Positions 1 to 8,550 of a stretch of DNA of 64,000 nt are shown here, piece by piece (the first letter of the stretch is position 1; every line of letters starts with the position of its first letter). Position numbers and translations under genes: made by a program. The stretch comes from Citrobacter sp. FP75. Its GTDB lineage: Bacteria; Pseudomonadota; Gammaproteobacteria; Enterobacterales; Enterobacteriaceae. Location of the stretch: NCBI RefSeq assembly GCF_018342065.1, contig NZ_JAFDOE010000002.1:310001-374000 (forward strand). Reading direction: 5' to 3'. The notes under the pieces were generated by a model. The model ran no database searches. It was not told the origin of the DNA and saw only the letters and a list, made by a program, of their open reading frames with translations.

Positions 1-1
1 G

Positions 2-367
2 ACGCCGTTTATCGATGTTATGTTGGTGTTGTTGATCATCTTTATGGTGGCCGCGCCGCTGGCAACGGTGGATGTGAAGGTGAATCTCCCCGCATCGACC
101 AGCACGCCGCAACCGCGCCCGGAAAAGCCAGTTTACCTGTCAGTGAAGGCGGATAACACCATGTTTATCGGCAACGAGCAGGTGACCGATGAAACCATGA
201 TTAACGCGCTAAACGCGCTGACGGAAGGCAAGAAAGACACCACTATCTTCTTCCGCGCCGATAAAACCGTCGACTATGAAACCATGATGAAAGTGATGGA
301 TACGCTGCACCAGGCAGGTTTCCTGAAAATTGGTTTGGTCGGTGAAGAGACCGTGAAAGCGAAGTAA
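2..367 (+). CDS. exbD: ExbD, TonB-system energy-transducing protein (5' end outside window)
   Basis: The reading frame is open from the left edge and gives 121 residues almost identical to E. coli ExbD from about residue 21 to the end; roughly the first 20 residues lie outside. ExbD is an inner-membrane protein with one transmembrane helix and a periplasmic domain. With ExbB it uses the proton-motive force to drive TonB, which powers uptake of iron-siderophores and vitamin B12. The helix is seen at the very start (TPFIDVMLVLLIIFMVA) and carries the Asp, residue 25 in E. coli numbering, that is essential for proton use. A strong hairpin follows the stop. exbB would be expected just left of the window. 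Confidence 0.97.
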   Translation, partial: TPFIDVMLVLLIIFMVAAPLATVDVKVNLPASTSTPQPRPEKPVYLSVKADNTMFIGNEQVTDETMINALNALTEGKKDTTIFFRADKTVDYETMMKVMDTLHQAGFLKIGLVGEETVKAK

Positions 368-375
368 TCCCTGTT

Positions 376-404
376 GCCGGGTGAGGGTTTTCACCTTACC
401 CGGC
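376..404 (+). terminator. Hairpin after exbD
   Basis: Eleven-base arms (GCCGGGTGAGG and CCTTACCCGGC, one G-T pair) close a short loop nine bases after the exbD stop. The following T-tract is weak (CTCCTGTTTCTG). It lies between exbD and a convergent gene, so it could end transcription from both sides. Confidence 0.6.
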
Positions 405-433
405 CTCCTGTTTCTGACTCTTTCCCCACTCCC

Positions 434-841
434 TTATTTCGTCTCATCCAGCGCGACGGTGGTGACTCTGGTCGCTGCATAGCTACCTTCTGATAGCTTA
501 CGCGTCAGGCGCAGTGTGGCGGTTTCTCGCGCGAGTATATGCTGATAGATGCTTTCCAGACGGGCCATGATTTTGTCCCGCAGCTCTGGCTGCTGGGTAA
601 TGATAGTCTCAATAGCAGCACCGTAGATCTCTTCTTTAGCCTGCAGGGTATAAACTTCACGGCGATTTTGCCACTTCATGCGTACCAGCGCGGCGGGTAT
701 TGATACCATCTCCTGGGCCACGCTTTCCAGCGTGGCGTTCTTATTGGCAATCAAGATATCCAGATTCTGCTTTAAGACAAATTCATCGCTTTTGTGGGTG
801 TCTAAAGCCAAATAAACGTTGTTATCCTCAACATCTTTCAT
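434..841 (-). CDS. Unrecognised 135-residue protein
   Basis: I do not recognise this protein. The start chosen is the ATG at 841, which has an AGAG-type ribosome-binding site inside the end of the upstream gene; a longer version from 886 would run back into that gene. The upstream stop and this start are separated by a single base, so the two genes are almost certainly cotranscribed and translationally coupled. The protein is soluble-looking, rich in charged helical segments, and has no signal peptide or membrane span. It is not part of the E. coli K-12 gene order between exbD and yghZ, so it belongs to a lineage-specific insertion with the next two genes. Confidence 0.6.
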   Translation of the reverse strand: MKDVEDNNVYLALDTHKSDEFVLKQNLDILIANKNATLESVAQEMVSIPAALVRMKWQNRREVYTLQAKEEIYGAAIETIITQQPELRDKIMARLESIYQHILARETATLRLTRKLSEGSYAATRVTTVALDETK

Positions 842-842
842 T

Positions 843-1247
843 TTATTTCTCTTCCAGAGAATAAAAAATGGGAGCGCTGGTTTCACGCGTAATTAAATTA
901 AGCCAAATTTTATTGCCCTGCTCATTTATTAATGCGGTGTTTTTAGCCAAAATTTTACTTAATTCTTGTGCATTAATGTCACCTTCTGCTTGTAAAGAAT
1001 TTAGCAGGCGGGTGAACGATTCAATTTTTGCTGCGCGAAAAAGGCGCTCTTTTAAATGGCGGTCGCACTCTTCAAATAGCATGTTTCGCGCCTGGCCGGT
1101 GGCGGAGGCACTAATTAAAATATCCGCCTCGTAATCACTTAAGGTTATCGTTCCCTGAGTCAAATTTTCACTGTTTTCTGCGGTGTCAGTATTGTCCGGG
1201 GACGTGGATAAATGAAAACGAGAGGGAACAAGATGCTCGGGAAGCAT
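843..1247 (-). CDS. Unrecognised 134-residue protein, first gene of a two-gene operon
   Basis: Not recognised. The ATG at 1247 is preceded by AAAGGA at good spacing; the upstream extension to 1334 has no such site. The N-terminal third is rich in Ser, Thr, Asn and Asp and probably disordered. The remainder is predicted mostly helical (TGQARNMLFEECDRH and onward). There is no signal peptide or membrane segment. It is followed at one base by the 434..841 gene. The divergent gene at 1353 begins 105 bases away, so a shared promoter region is likely. The DNA is visibly AT-richer than exbD, which suggests acquired sequence. Confidence 0.6.
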   Translation of the reverse strand: MLPEHLVPSRFHLSTSPDNTDTAENSENLTQGTITLSDYEADILISASATGQARNMLFEECDRHLKERLFRAAKIESFTRLLNSLQAEGDINAQELSKILAKNTALINEQGNKIWLNLITRETSAPIFYSLEEK

Positions 1248-1352
1248 GTTGAAATATCCTTTGCTGCCAGTGTGGTGAGTTTTTTTAATAAGACAGGCTA
1301 CGTTGACAATAGCATGGGGTAATTTTAAAATCAAAAAAAATGGAGCCTGTAT

Positions 1353-1856
1353 ATGAACAGTATATTTTATTCTGTTATTACCCTGCTATTGCTTACCTGC
1401 GGGGTTCTTTTGCTCATGCGCGGTGCAAATAAAAATCGAGCTAATGAAGGGCTTGCCTCTGCTCCCAAACTGGAAACACTGAGCAAAGAAGAGGGGGAAG
1501 ATCATTTTTCAGCACTGATGAATTCGATTACCCCGGTATGGTATTGGCGCGTTAATCATGAATATATCGATTTTATCCACTCGACAATAAAGCGGATGAC
1601 CATGATGGAGTTAAATGAAACGCCGGGGTTATTTGATGCGCAGCGTCGCTGCAGCGATCTTAACTCGGCGGTCTACAAATATTATGACAACATCAAAAAA
1701 CGCTGCCTGAGCGGAGAGAAAGTCCCGCATGCCGATCTGGACGTGCTCAATTTACGTCAATGCTTCAGGGAGTTCAGTCTGGAAGCCTATCCTGCACTCG
1801 TTGCGCTGGTCTGGCCGGAGTTCAAGCGTCCGCCGATTAACGTGGAAGAGGTTTGA
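1353..1856 (+). CDS. Unrecognised membrane-anchored protein, 167 residues
   Basis: Not recognised. The ATG at 1353 follows a TGGAG ribosome-binding site. Residues 4-22 form one hydrophobic segment (IFYSVITLLLLTCGVLLLM) followed by Arg and Lys. This fits an N-terminal membrane anchor with the C-terminal part in the cytoplasm, though a periplasmic domain cannot be excluded. The Cys in the segment is not in a lipobox. The rest is soluble, aromatic-rich and helical, with Trp and Tyr clusters around residues 60-70. It is divergent from the pair at 434..1247 and convergent with yghZ. The three form a compact unknown block. Confidence 0.6.
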   Translation: MNSIFYSVITLLLLTCGVLLLMRGANKNRANEGLASAPKLETLSKEEGEDHFSALMNSITPVWYWRVNHEYIDFIHSTIKRMTMMELNETPGLFDAQRRCSDLNSAVYKYYDNIKKRCLSGEKVPHADLDVLNLRQCFREFSLEAYPALVALVWPEFKRPPINVEEV

Positions 1857-1942
1857 GGTGTGTCATTTCGTCTCTGAACTGACACACATGAAACGATTAA
1901 AACCGGGTCCGACAACATCGTCCCGGTACACTGTTCAAACAG

Positions 1943-2983
1943 CTACTTGTCTGATGAGGCCTGCCACAAATTGAGTTTGCCGTCGGTGACGTGTTTATCA
2001 ATCTGCGTCAGTTCTTCGGCGCTGAACGTCAGGTTATTCAGCGCCTGAACGTTTTCTTCCAGCTGCTCGGGGCGGCTGGCGCCGATTAATACTGACGTCA
2101 CGCGGTTATCTTTGAGTAACCAGCTTAACGCCATTTGCGCCATCGACTGTCCGCGACGCTGCGCCATGTCGTTAAGCAGGCGCAGGCTGCTAATATTCTC
2201 TTCTGTCAGCATATTTTCCGTCAGGCCACGGGCTTTTTTCCCTTCACGTTGCATGCGCGATCCTTCCGGAATACCGTTCAGGTATTTCCCTGTCAGCAAT
2301 CCTTGCGCCAGCGGGGTAAAGGCGATACAGCCAATGCCGTTCGAGTCCAGTGTATCCAGCAGGCCACTGCTGTCGACCCAACGGTTAAGCAGGTTGTAGG
2401 ATGGTTGATGGATCAACAGCGGAATTTTCCATTCCCGCAGCAGTTCGGCCATTTTTTGCGTGCGTTCCGGGGAATAGGATGAAATGCCGACATACAGGGC
2501 TTTGCCACTTTGCACGGCGTGGGCCAGCGCTGCGGCGGTCTCTTCCATTGGCGTACTTTCGTCAACGCGGTGAGAATAGAAAATATCGACGTAATCAAGC
2601 CCCATACGTTGCAGGCTCTGGTCGAGGCTGGCGAGCAGATACTTGCGCGAACCGCCAGAACCGTACGGCCCCGGCCACATGTCGTAGCCTGCTTTGGTGG
2701 AGATGATTAACTCGTCACGGTACTGCGCGAAATCCTCACGCAGTAATCGGCCAAAGTTCTCTTCAGCGCCGCCCGGCGGCGGCCCGTAGTTATTGGCTAA
2801 ATCGAAATGCGTGATGCCTAAATCAAACGCTTTGCGCAGCAGGGCACGCTGTGAATCCAGTGCTTGAACGTGTCCAAAACTGTGCCATAAACCCAGCGAC
2901 AGTGCGGGTAAGCGCAAACCGCTGCGACCACAGTAGCGATAGAGCATCTGCTTGTAACGTTCAGGATTGGCAAACCAGGCCAT
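1943..2983 (-). CDS. yghZ: Aldo/keto reductase YghZ (L-glyceraldehyde 3-phosphate reductase)
   Basis: At 346 residues this is full length and very close to E. coli YghZ (Gpr). It is an NADPH-dependent cytoplasmic TIM-barrel reductase that reduces L-glyceraldehyde 3-phosphate and methylglyoxal, and is related to potassium-channel beta subunits. The catalytic tetrad is visible: Asp61 and Tyr66 in FDLANNYGPP, Lys97 in ISTKAGY and His138 in FYSHR. The C-terminal cofactor-binding part (VTSVLIGASRPEQLEEN) is intact. It is transcribed alone, convergent with the unknown gene on its left and divergent from yghX. E. coli has it in the same neighbourhood of exbD. Confidence 0.96.
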   Translation of the reverse strand: MAWFANPERYKQMLYRYCGRSGLRLPALSLGLWHSFGHVQALDSQRALLRKAFDLGITHFDLANNYGPPPGGAEENFGRLLREDFAQYRDELIISTKAGYDMWPGPYGSGGSRKYLLASLDQSLQRMGLDYVDIFYSHRVDESTPMEETAAALAHAVQSGKALYVGISSYSPERTQKMAELLREWKIPLLIHQPSYNLLNRWVDSSGLLDTLDSNGIGCIAFTPLAQGLLTGKYLNGIPEGSRMQREGKKARGLTENMLTEENISSLRLLNDMAQRRGQSMAQMALSWLLKDNRVTSVLIGASRPEQLEENVQALNNLTFSAEELTQIDKHVTDGKLNLWQASSDK

Positions 2984-3137
2984 GAGATCTCCTTAATGCA
3001 GGTGAATTTCGAAACGACGTTTCTATTCTAGCTGTTTCGCGATGATTATCCTGCTCATAAGTCACATTGGGATGAAAAACTGGGCAAAAACAGGTCGCTG
3101 TGCTTTGCTTAAAAAAACATCATTCAGGAGTGGGGCG

Positions 3138-4025
3138 ATGTCGCGTTTAACTGCGAAAGACTTTCCGCAAGAGTTGCTCGATTACTACGACTATTACGCG
3201 CATGGCAAAATATCGAAACGGGAATTTCTCAACCTGGCGGCCAAATATGCCGTCGGCGGCATGACGGCGCTGGCGTTATTTAATCTGTTAAAGCCTAACT
3301 ACGCCCTGGCAACGCAGGTGGAATTTACCGATCCCGATATTCTGGCGGAGTACATAACCTACCCATCACCTGATGGCCATGGTGATGTGCGCGGTTATCT
3401 GGTAAAGCCGGCAAAGGTGATGGGCAAAATTCCCGCTGTGGTTGTCGTGCACGAGAATCGTGGGTTGAACCCCTATATTGAGGATGTCGCGCGGCGGGTG
3501 GCAAAAGCGGGATACCTGGCGCTCGCGCCGGATGGCTTAAGTTCGGTTGGCGGTTATCCGGGTAATGATGATAAAGGCCGGGAGCTGCAGCAGCAGGTTG
3601 ATCCGGTAAAGTTAATGAACGATTTTTTTGCCGCAATTGACTATATGCAGCGTTATCCCGATGCGACGGGAAAGGTTGGTATTACCGGCTTTTGCTACGG
3701 TGGTGGTGTTTCGAATGCCGCAGCCGTCGCTTTTCCTGAACTGGCCTGCGCGGTGCCTTTTTATGGGCGTCAGGTTCCCGCGTCAGATGTCCCTAAAATA
3801 AAAGCGCCTTTATTACTGCACTATGCGGCATTAGATACACGCATTAATGAAGGGTGGCCGGCGTATGAAACCGCGCTCAAGGTCAATAAGAAAGTGTTTG
3901 AGGCGTATATCTATCCCGGTGTTAATCATGGTTTTCACAATGATTCAACTCCTCGTTATGATAAAGCCGCTGCTGATTTAGCCTGGGAGCGCACTATCTC
4001 ATGGTTTGATAAATATTTACGTTAG
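3138..4025 (+). CDS. yghX: Dienelactone-hydrolase-family protein YghX, intact, with Tat-like leader
   Basis: This alpha/beta hydrolase of 295 residues matches E. coli YghX, which is interrupted in K-12 but has a continuous frame here. The ATG at 3138 is chosen because it follows AGGAGTGGGG and matches the known N-terminus; the frame extends upstream to 3042 without a good start. The Cys-Asp-His triad typical of dienelactone hydrolases is present as Cys186 (GFCYGGG), Asp233 and His264 (GVNHGF). Residues 26-57 look like a variant twin-arginine signal: SKREFL, a hydrophobic stretch, then an ALA cleavage motif. The long n-region ahead of it is unusual. The substrate is unknown. Confidence 0.88.
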   Translation: MSRLTAKDFPQELLDYYDYYAHGKISKREFLNLAAKYAVGGMTALALFNLLKPNYALATQVEFTDPDILAEYITYPSPDGHGDVRGYLVKPAKVMGKIPAVVVVHENRGLNPYIEDVARRVAKAGYLALAPDGLSSVGGYPGNDDKGRELQQQVDPVKLMNDFFAAIDYMQRYPDATGKVGITGFCYGGGVSNAAAVAFPELACAVPFYGRQVPASDVPKIKAPLLLHYAALDTRINEGWPAYETALKVNKKVFEAYIYPGVNHGFHNDSTPRYDKAAADLAWERTISWFDKYLR

Positions 4026-4159
4026 AAAACAAAATATTGTTTAATGCGTTAGATTTAATATCTGAATAATAATGCTATCTAATTTCATTAGCATTCATAT
4101 CGTTATAACCTGAAGGGTTATCAGACGCACTTAAAAAAGTAAAAAAATAAAGAACGCAT

Positions 4160-4186
4160 TATATCTTCTTCGTGACCTGCCGATAA
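4160..4186 (+). promoter_or_regulatory. Candidate sigma-28 (FliA) promoter of the chemoreceptor gene
   Basis: TATA, a 15-base spacer and GCCGATAA match the flagellar sigma-28 consensus (TAAA, 15 bases, GCCGATAA) at 11 of 12 positions. It sits 54 bases before the chemoreceptor start. This would put the receptor in the late flagellar regulon. Confidence 0.75.
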
Positions 4187-4240
4187 CAAGGATAAGTCTC
4201 GCCTGATGGCGAAATCCTCATCTACGGCAAGGAAACTACT

Positions 4241-5881
4241 ATGCGTTTGCTGAAAAACTTCACTATTCGTATTGTCATGCTGGCAATACTGGGACTATTT
4301 TGCCTGCTCTGGTCGGGCGTGGGGTTATTCAGTCTCCATTCGTTATCCAAAATATCAGAAGGAAATGATATTGACCGTCATCTCGTGCAGCAGATGACGG
4401 TCCTCAGTCAGGGTAACGATCAGTACTTTCGCTTCGTAACCCGCTTAAGTCGTGCCATGGATGTCAAAATTGGCGGTGGAACGCCAGACTTTGGCCCGGC
4501 GCAACAATCGCTGGAGGGTATGAGTAAAAAGCTCCAGCAGATGAAAACGCTTTCTCCGGGGCCGATGGATCCTGAAATTGCCGCAGCGGTGCTGACCAAG
4601 TGGCAAGCGCTGCTGGACAACGGCGTAATCCCGCAAATGCAGCTGGCGCAGCAGGGCACGCTTACGGCCTTTGCGGAGCATGCCAGTACCGTTACGCCTG
4701 CGCTGAGCCGTGAATTTGGTGCCAGTGCCGAACGTTTTAACACCACGGCAGGTGAGCGGCTGGATGCGACACGAATTATGGTTGATGGCAAAACGTCAAT
4801 TATCCGCACGTTAATTATCACCGCCGTTATTCTCGGTATCGCCATCCTTATCTTTACCGACCGCTACCTTGTATCAACAATGGTGAAGCCGCTGGCGCGC
4901 ATTCGCCAGCAGTTCCGCCAGATTGCCCACGGCGACCTCAGCCACCCGATTGAAGAATTTGGCCGTAACTGCGTGGGTCAGTTGGTGCCATTGCTCAGCG
5001 CGATGCAGGACAGCCTGCGCGAAGCCGTGAGTACGATTCGCTCTGGTAGTGACAACATCTGGCGCGGTGCGACGGAGATTTCCAGCGGTAATAACGATCT
5101 CTCTTCGCGTACTGAAGAGCAGGCCGCGGCGTTGGAAGAGACCGCAGCCAGCATGGAGCAGCTCACCGCCACGGTAAAACTGAACGCTGAAAATGCGCGC
5201 GAGGCCAGCCAGCTTGCCGATACGGCATCAGAAACGGCAGGCAAAGGCAGCACGCTGGTTTCGCAAGTGGTCGATACCATGGACGGGATTGCAGCCAGCT
5301 CTAAACAGATCGCCGAAATTACCTCAGTTATTAATAGCATTGCTTTCCAGACCAACATTCTGGCGCTTAACGCGGCAGTGGAAGCTGCCAGAGCGGGTGA
5401 GCAGGGGCGTGGTTTTGCCGTGGTTGCCGGTGAGGTGCGTAATCTTGCCAGCCGCAGCGCAGGAGCGGCGAAAGAGATTGAGACATTGATTGGTGAATCG
5501 GCGCGTCGTGTCGATCAGGGGGCGCGTCTGGTCAAGGAAACCGGATTGACGATGGACGCTATTCTGCGTGGTGCGACAGAAGTGACGGCGATTATGAAAC
5601 AAATCGCTTCCGCCTCTGAAGAGCAGAATAAAGGGATCTCGCAAGTGAGCGTGGCTATCACGCAAATGGACAGCGTGACCCAACAGAACGCCGCGCTGGT
5701 AGAACAGGTGTCAGCGGCAGCAGTGGCCCTGGAGCGGCAAACCGAGGATCTACAACGTGCGGTTCAACAGTTTCGGCTTTCCGCAAGCGACGCGCAGCAT
5801 GCCTCAACCAATACCGTTTTACCCGCCGAAGAAAGCGCAGCGCCTAAAACATCTAAAACGGATGAATGGGTGGCCTTTTAA
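4241..5881 (+). CDS. Methyl-accepting chemotaxis protein
   Basis: A 546-residue transmembrane chemoreceptor. The first helix is at about residues 10-32. A periplasmic sensing domain of some 150 residues follows, then a second helix near 188-207, a HAMP domain, and a cytoplasmic coiled-coil bundle. The signalling tip [20 protein letters not shown] is canonical. The chain ends in EWVAF, resembling the NWETF tether by which Tsr and Tar bind CheR and CheB. The periplasmic domain does not look like that of Tsr, Tar, Trg or Tap. Salmonella carries a receptor at the corresponding place beside hyb, and this is probably its orthologue. The ligand cannot be told from sequence. Confidence 0.93.
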   Translation: MRLLKNFTIRIVMLAILGLFCLLWSGVGLFSLHSLSKISEGNDIDRHLVQQMTVLSQGNDQYFRFVTRLSRAMDVKIGGGTPDFGPAQQSLEGMSKKLQQMKTLSPGPMDPEIAAAVLTKWQALLDNGVIPQMQLAQQGTLTAFAEHASTVTPALSREFGASAERFNTTAGERLDATRIMVDGKTSIIRTLIITAVILGIAILIFTDRYLVSTMVKPLARIRQQFRQIAHGDLSHPIEEFGRNCVGQLVPLLSAMQDSLREAVSTIRSGSDNIWRGATEISSGNNDLSSRTEEQAAALEETAASMEQLTATVKLNAENAREASQLADTASETAGKGSTLVSQVVDTMDGIAASSKQIAEITSVINSIAFQTNILALNAAVEAARAGEQGRGFAVVAGEVRNLASRSAGAAKEIETLIGESARRVDQGARLVKETGLTMDAILRGATEVTAIMKQIASASEEQNKGISQVSVAITQMDSVTQQNAALVEQVSAAAVALERQTEDLQRAVQQFRLSASDAQHASTNTVLPAEESAAPKTSKTDEWVAF

Positions 5882-5925
5882 TCTGGCACAAAAAAGTGCG
5901 TGAAACCTCTGGTCTTTGCTTAAAA

Positions 5926-5955
5926 AATCGCTATATAATTTATTATATAGCGATT
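5926..5955. repeat. Perfect inverted repeat abutting the yghW ribosome-binding site
   Basis: Two 13-base arms (AATCGCTATATAA and its exact complement) enclose TTTA. The right arm touches the GGAGG of yghW, and the left arm contains a TATAAT that could be a -10 element. It could be a repressor operator, or an RNA hairpin against the Shine-Dalgarno sequence. It has no T-run, so it is not a classical terminator for the chemoreceptor gene. Confidence 0.75.
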
Positions 5956-5966
5956 GGAGGTTATGC

Positions 5967-6254
5967 ATGGACAACCATTTTGGTAAGGGCTTGATGGCCG
6001 GATTAAATGCATCAAGTGCGGACAGCGCACAGACGGTGGCGAATTTTTGTGCTGACTATAAGCGCGGCTTCGTGCTGGGCTTTTCACATCGGATGTTTGA
6101 AAGAACGGGCGATCGGCAACTCAGTGCGTGGGAAGCAGGGATCCTGACGCGTCGTTACGGGCTGGATAAAGAAATGGTGATGGATTTCTTCAAAGAGAAC
6201 CAGTCCAGTACAACAATTCGCTTTTTCATGGCTGGCTATCGGCTCGAAGCTTGA
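5967..6254 (+). CDS. yghW: YghW, DUF2623 family protein
   Basis: The 95-residue product matches E. coli YghW along its length ([28 protein letters not shown]). The start at 5967 is fixed by GGAGG seven bases upstream and by the family's N-terminus. The function is unknown. It is small and soluble with no cysteine cluster, and always seems to sit just before the hydrogenase-2 operon in this group. That suggests, but does not show, a link to anaerobic hydrogen metabolism. The inverted repeat over its translation start is the main oddity. Confidence 0.9.
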   Translation: MDNHFGKGLMAGLNASSADSAQTVANFCADYKRGFVLGFSHRMFERTGDRQLSAWEAGILTRRYGLDKEMVMDFFKENQSSTTIRFFMAGYRLEA

Positions 6255-6331
6255 TCCGAAAGGGGTATTATCTTGCTTTAATTAATTACACTATTGACCT
6301 ACACCTTCGTTTTGTTGCCCTGCCGAAGTAT

Positions 6332-6337
6332 TATAAT
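6332..6337 (+). promoter_or_regulatory. Candidate -10 box for the hyb operon
   Basis: TATAAT lies 106 bases before hybO in an otherwise empty intergenic region. A TTTTGT some 16 bases upstream could serve as a weak -35. No clear FNR palindrome is visible near it. Confidence 0.3.
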
Positions 6338-6442
6338 GCACATAACCATATAAAAAGTGTGGTAATGGCGCGCCGATCGCAATAAGCAACATGCGAATGG
6401 TGCAAAATAAAAGCCAGGTCTTCGCAACGGAATAACAATAAA

Positions 6443-7561
6443 ATGACTGGAGATAACTCTCTCATCAATTCGAACGGCATTAACCGCCGTGATTTCATGA
6501 AGCTTTGTGCAGCATTGGCCGCTACCATGGGGCTCAGTAGCAAAGCCGCCGCAGAAATGGCGGAGTCAGTATCCCGCCCTCAGCGCCCGCCGGTTATCTG
6601 GATTGGCGCTCAGGAGTGTACGGGTTGTACTGAATCGCTACTTCGTGCGACACACCCTACAGTGGAAAATCTCGTCCTGGAGACTATCTCCCTGGAATAC
6701 CATGAGGTGCTTTCCGCCGCCTTCGGCCACCAGGTCGAAGAGAACAAACATAACGCTCTGGAGAAGTACAAAGGGCAGTATGTTCTGGTTGTAGATGGCT
6801 CTATCCCACTGAAAGATAACGGTATTTACTGTATGGTTGCCGGTGAGCCTATTGTGGATCATATCCGCAAGGCAGCTGAAGGCGCTGCGGCAATCATTGC
6901 TATCGGCTCTTGCGCCGCGTGGGGCGGTGTCGCCGCCGCTGGCGTTAACCCAACGGGTGCCGTCGGTTTGCAGGAAGTTCTGCCAGGCAAAACCATCATC
7001 AATATCCCAGGCTGTCCGCCGAACCCGCATAACTTCCTCGCGACTGTCGCACATATCATCACCTACGGTAAGCCACCGAAGCTGGATGCGAAAAACCGTC
7101 CGACATTTGCCTATGGCCGCTTGATTCACGAACATTGCGAACGTCGCCCGCACTTTGATGCTGGCCGTTTTGCGAAAGAGTTCGGCGACGAAGGCCACCG
7201 TGAAGGCTGGTGCCTCTATCATCTGGGCTGTAAAGGACCAGAAACCTACGGCAACTGCTCTACGTTGCAGTTCTGCGATGTTGGCGGCGTGTGGCCGGTG
7301 GCTATCGGTCACCCTTGCTACGGCTGTAACGAAGAAGGTGTTGGTTTCCATAAAGGTATTCACCAGCTTGCTTCTGTGGAAAACCAAACTCCGCGTTCAG
7401 AGAAGCCGGATGTCAACCTGAAAGAAGGTGGCAACATTTCTGCTGGGGCTGTTGGGCTGCTGGGTGGTGTAGTCGGACTGGTGGCCGGCGTCAGCGTGAT
7501 GGCGGTACGTGAACTGGGACGTCAGCAAAAGAAAGATAACGCTGACTCACGGGGAGAATAA
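6443..7561 (+). CDS. hybO: Hydrogenase-2 small subunit HybO
   Basis: This 372-residue [NiFe]-hydrogenase small subunit carries the three iron-sulfur clusters that take electrons from the nickel site in HybC. A twin-arginine signal is clear ([11 protein letters not shown], Arg15-Arg16), by which the folded small and large subunits are exported together. Cluster ligands are seen in [24 protein letters not shown] and the C-terminal His/Cys-rich part ([15 protein letters not shown]). A hydrophobic helix near residues 330-355 anchors the protein on the periplasmic face of the inner membrane. It is the first gene of the eight-gene operon; hybA starts three bases after its stop. Confidence 0.98.
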   Translation: MTGDNSLINSNGINRRDFMKLCAALAATMGLSSKAAAEMAESVSRPQRPPVIWIGAQECTGCTESLLRATHPTVENLVLETISLEYHEVLSAAFGHQVEENKHNALEKYKGQYVLVVDGSIPLKDNGIYCMVAGEPIVDHIRKAAEGAAAIIAIGSCAAWGGVAAAGVNPTGAVGLQEVLPGKTIINIPGCPPNPHNFLATVAHIITYGKPPKLDAKNRPTFAYGRLIHEHCERRPHFDAGRFAKEFGDEGHREGWCLYHLGCKGPETYGNCSTLQFCDVGGVWPVAIGHPCYGCNEEGVGFHKGIHQLASVENQTPRSEKPDVNLKEGGNISAGAVGLLGGVVGLVAGVSVMAVRELGRQQKKDNADSRGE

Positions 7562-7563
7562 CC

Positions 7564-8550
7564 GTGAACAGACGTAACTTTATTAAAGCAGCTTCTGGCG
7601 GAGCGCTGCTGTTGGGCGCTGCGCCGTCTGTCAGCCATGCGGCTGCAGAAAACCGTCCGCCGATCCCTGGGTCTCTTGGGATGCTCTATGACTCGACGCT
7701 GTGCGTAGGCTGTCAGGCCTGTGTCACCAAGTGTCAGGATATCAACTTCCCGGCGCGTAACCCTGAAGGCCCAGAGACCTGGTCGAACAACGACAAACTG
7801 TCACCGTACACCAATAACATCATTCAGGTGTGGCGGAGCGGAACAGGCGTTAACAAAGACCAGGAGGAGAACGGCTACGCATACATCAAGAAACAGTGTA
7901 TGCACTGTGTCGATCCGAACTGTGTTTCCGTTTGCCCGGTCTCCGCGCTGAAAAAAGATCCGAAAACCGGCATCGTCCATTATGACAAAGATGTCTGTAC
8001 CGGCTGCCGTTACTGCATGGTCGCCTGTCCGTACAACGTGCCTAAATACGACTACAACAACCCGTTTGGTGCGCTTCACAAATGTGAACTGTGTAACCAG
8101 AAAGGTGTTGAACGTCTGGATAAAGGCGGTTTACCGGGCTGTGTTGAAGTATGTCCTGCTGGTGCGGTGATTTTTGGTACGCGTGAAGAGCTGATGGCTG
8201 AGGCGAAAAAACGTCTCGCACTGAAGCCTGGCAGCGAATACCACTATCCACGTCAGACGGTGAAAGCTGGCGATACCTATCTGCATACGGTACCGAAATA
8301 CTACCCACATCTGTACGGTGAGAAGGAAGGCGGTGGTACGCAGGTTATGGTGCTGACGGGCGTTCCTTACGAGGATTTGGATCTGCCGAAACTGGATGAT
8401 CTTTCAACCGGTGCGCGTTCCGAGCATGTTCAACATTCCCTGTATAAGGGCATGATATTACCCCTGGCTGCGCTGGCGGGCTTAACCGTGCTGGTTCGTC
8501 GTAACACGAAAAACGACCATCACGATGGAGGAGACGATCATGAGTCATGA
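7564..8550 (+). CDS. hybA: Hydrogenase-2 ferredoxin-like subunit HybA
   Basis: This 328-residue periplasmic iron-sulfur protein passes electrons between HybO and the quinone-interacting HybB. It starts with GTG at 7564, as the twin-arginine signal [11 protein letters not shown] begins there. Several four-cysteine motifs of the polyferredoxin type are seen ([43 protein letters not shown]). A C-terminal hydrophobic helix ([14 protein letters not shown]) anchors it to the membrane. The 3' end overlaps hybB by 11 bases. Confidence 0.98.
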   Translation: MNRRNFIKAASGGALLLGAAPSVSHAAAENRPPIPGSLGMLYDSTLCVGCQACVTKCQDINFPARNPEGPETWSNNDKLSPYTNNIIQVWRSGTGVNKDQEENGYAYIKKQCMHCVDPNCVSVCPVSALKKDPKTGIVHYDKDVCTGCRYCMVACPYNVPKYDYNNPFGALHKCELCNQKGVERLDKGGLPGCVEVCPAGAVIFGTREELMAEAKKRLALKPGSEYHYPRQTVKAGDTYLHTVPKYYPHLYGEKEGGGTQVMVLTGVPYEDLDLPKLDDLSTGARSEHVQHSLYKGMILPLAALAGLTVLVRRNTKNDHHDGGDDHES

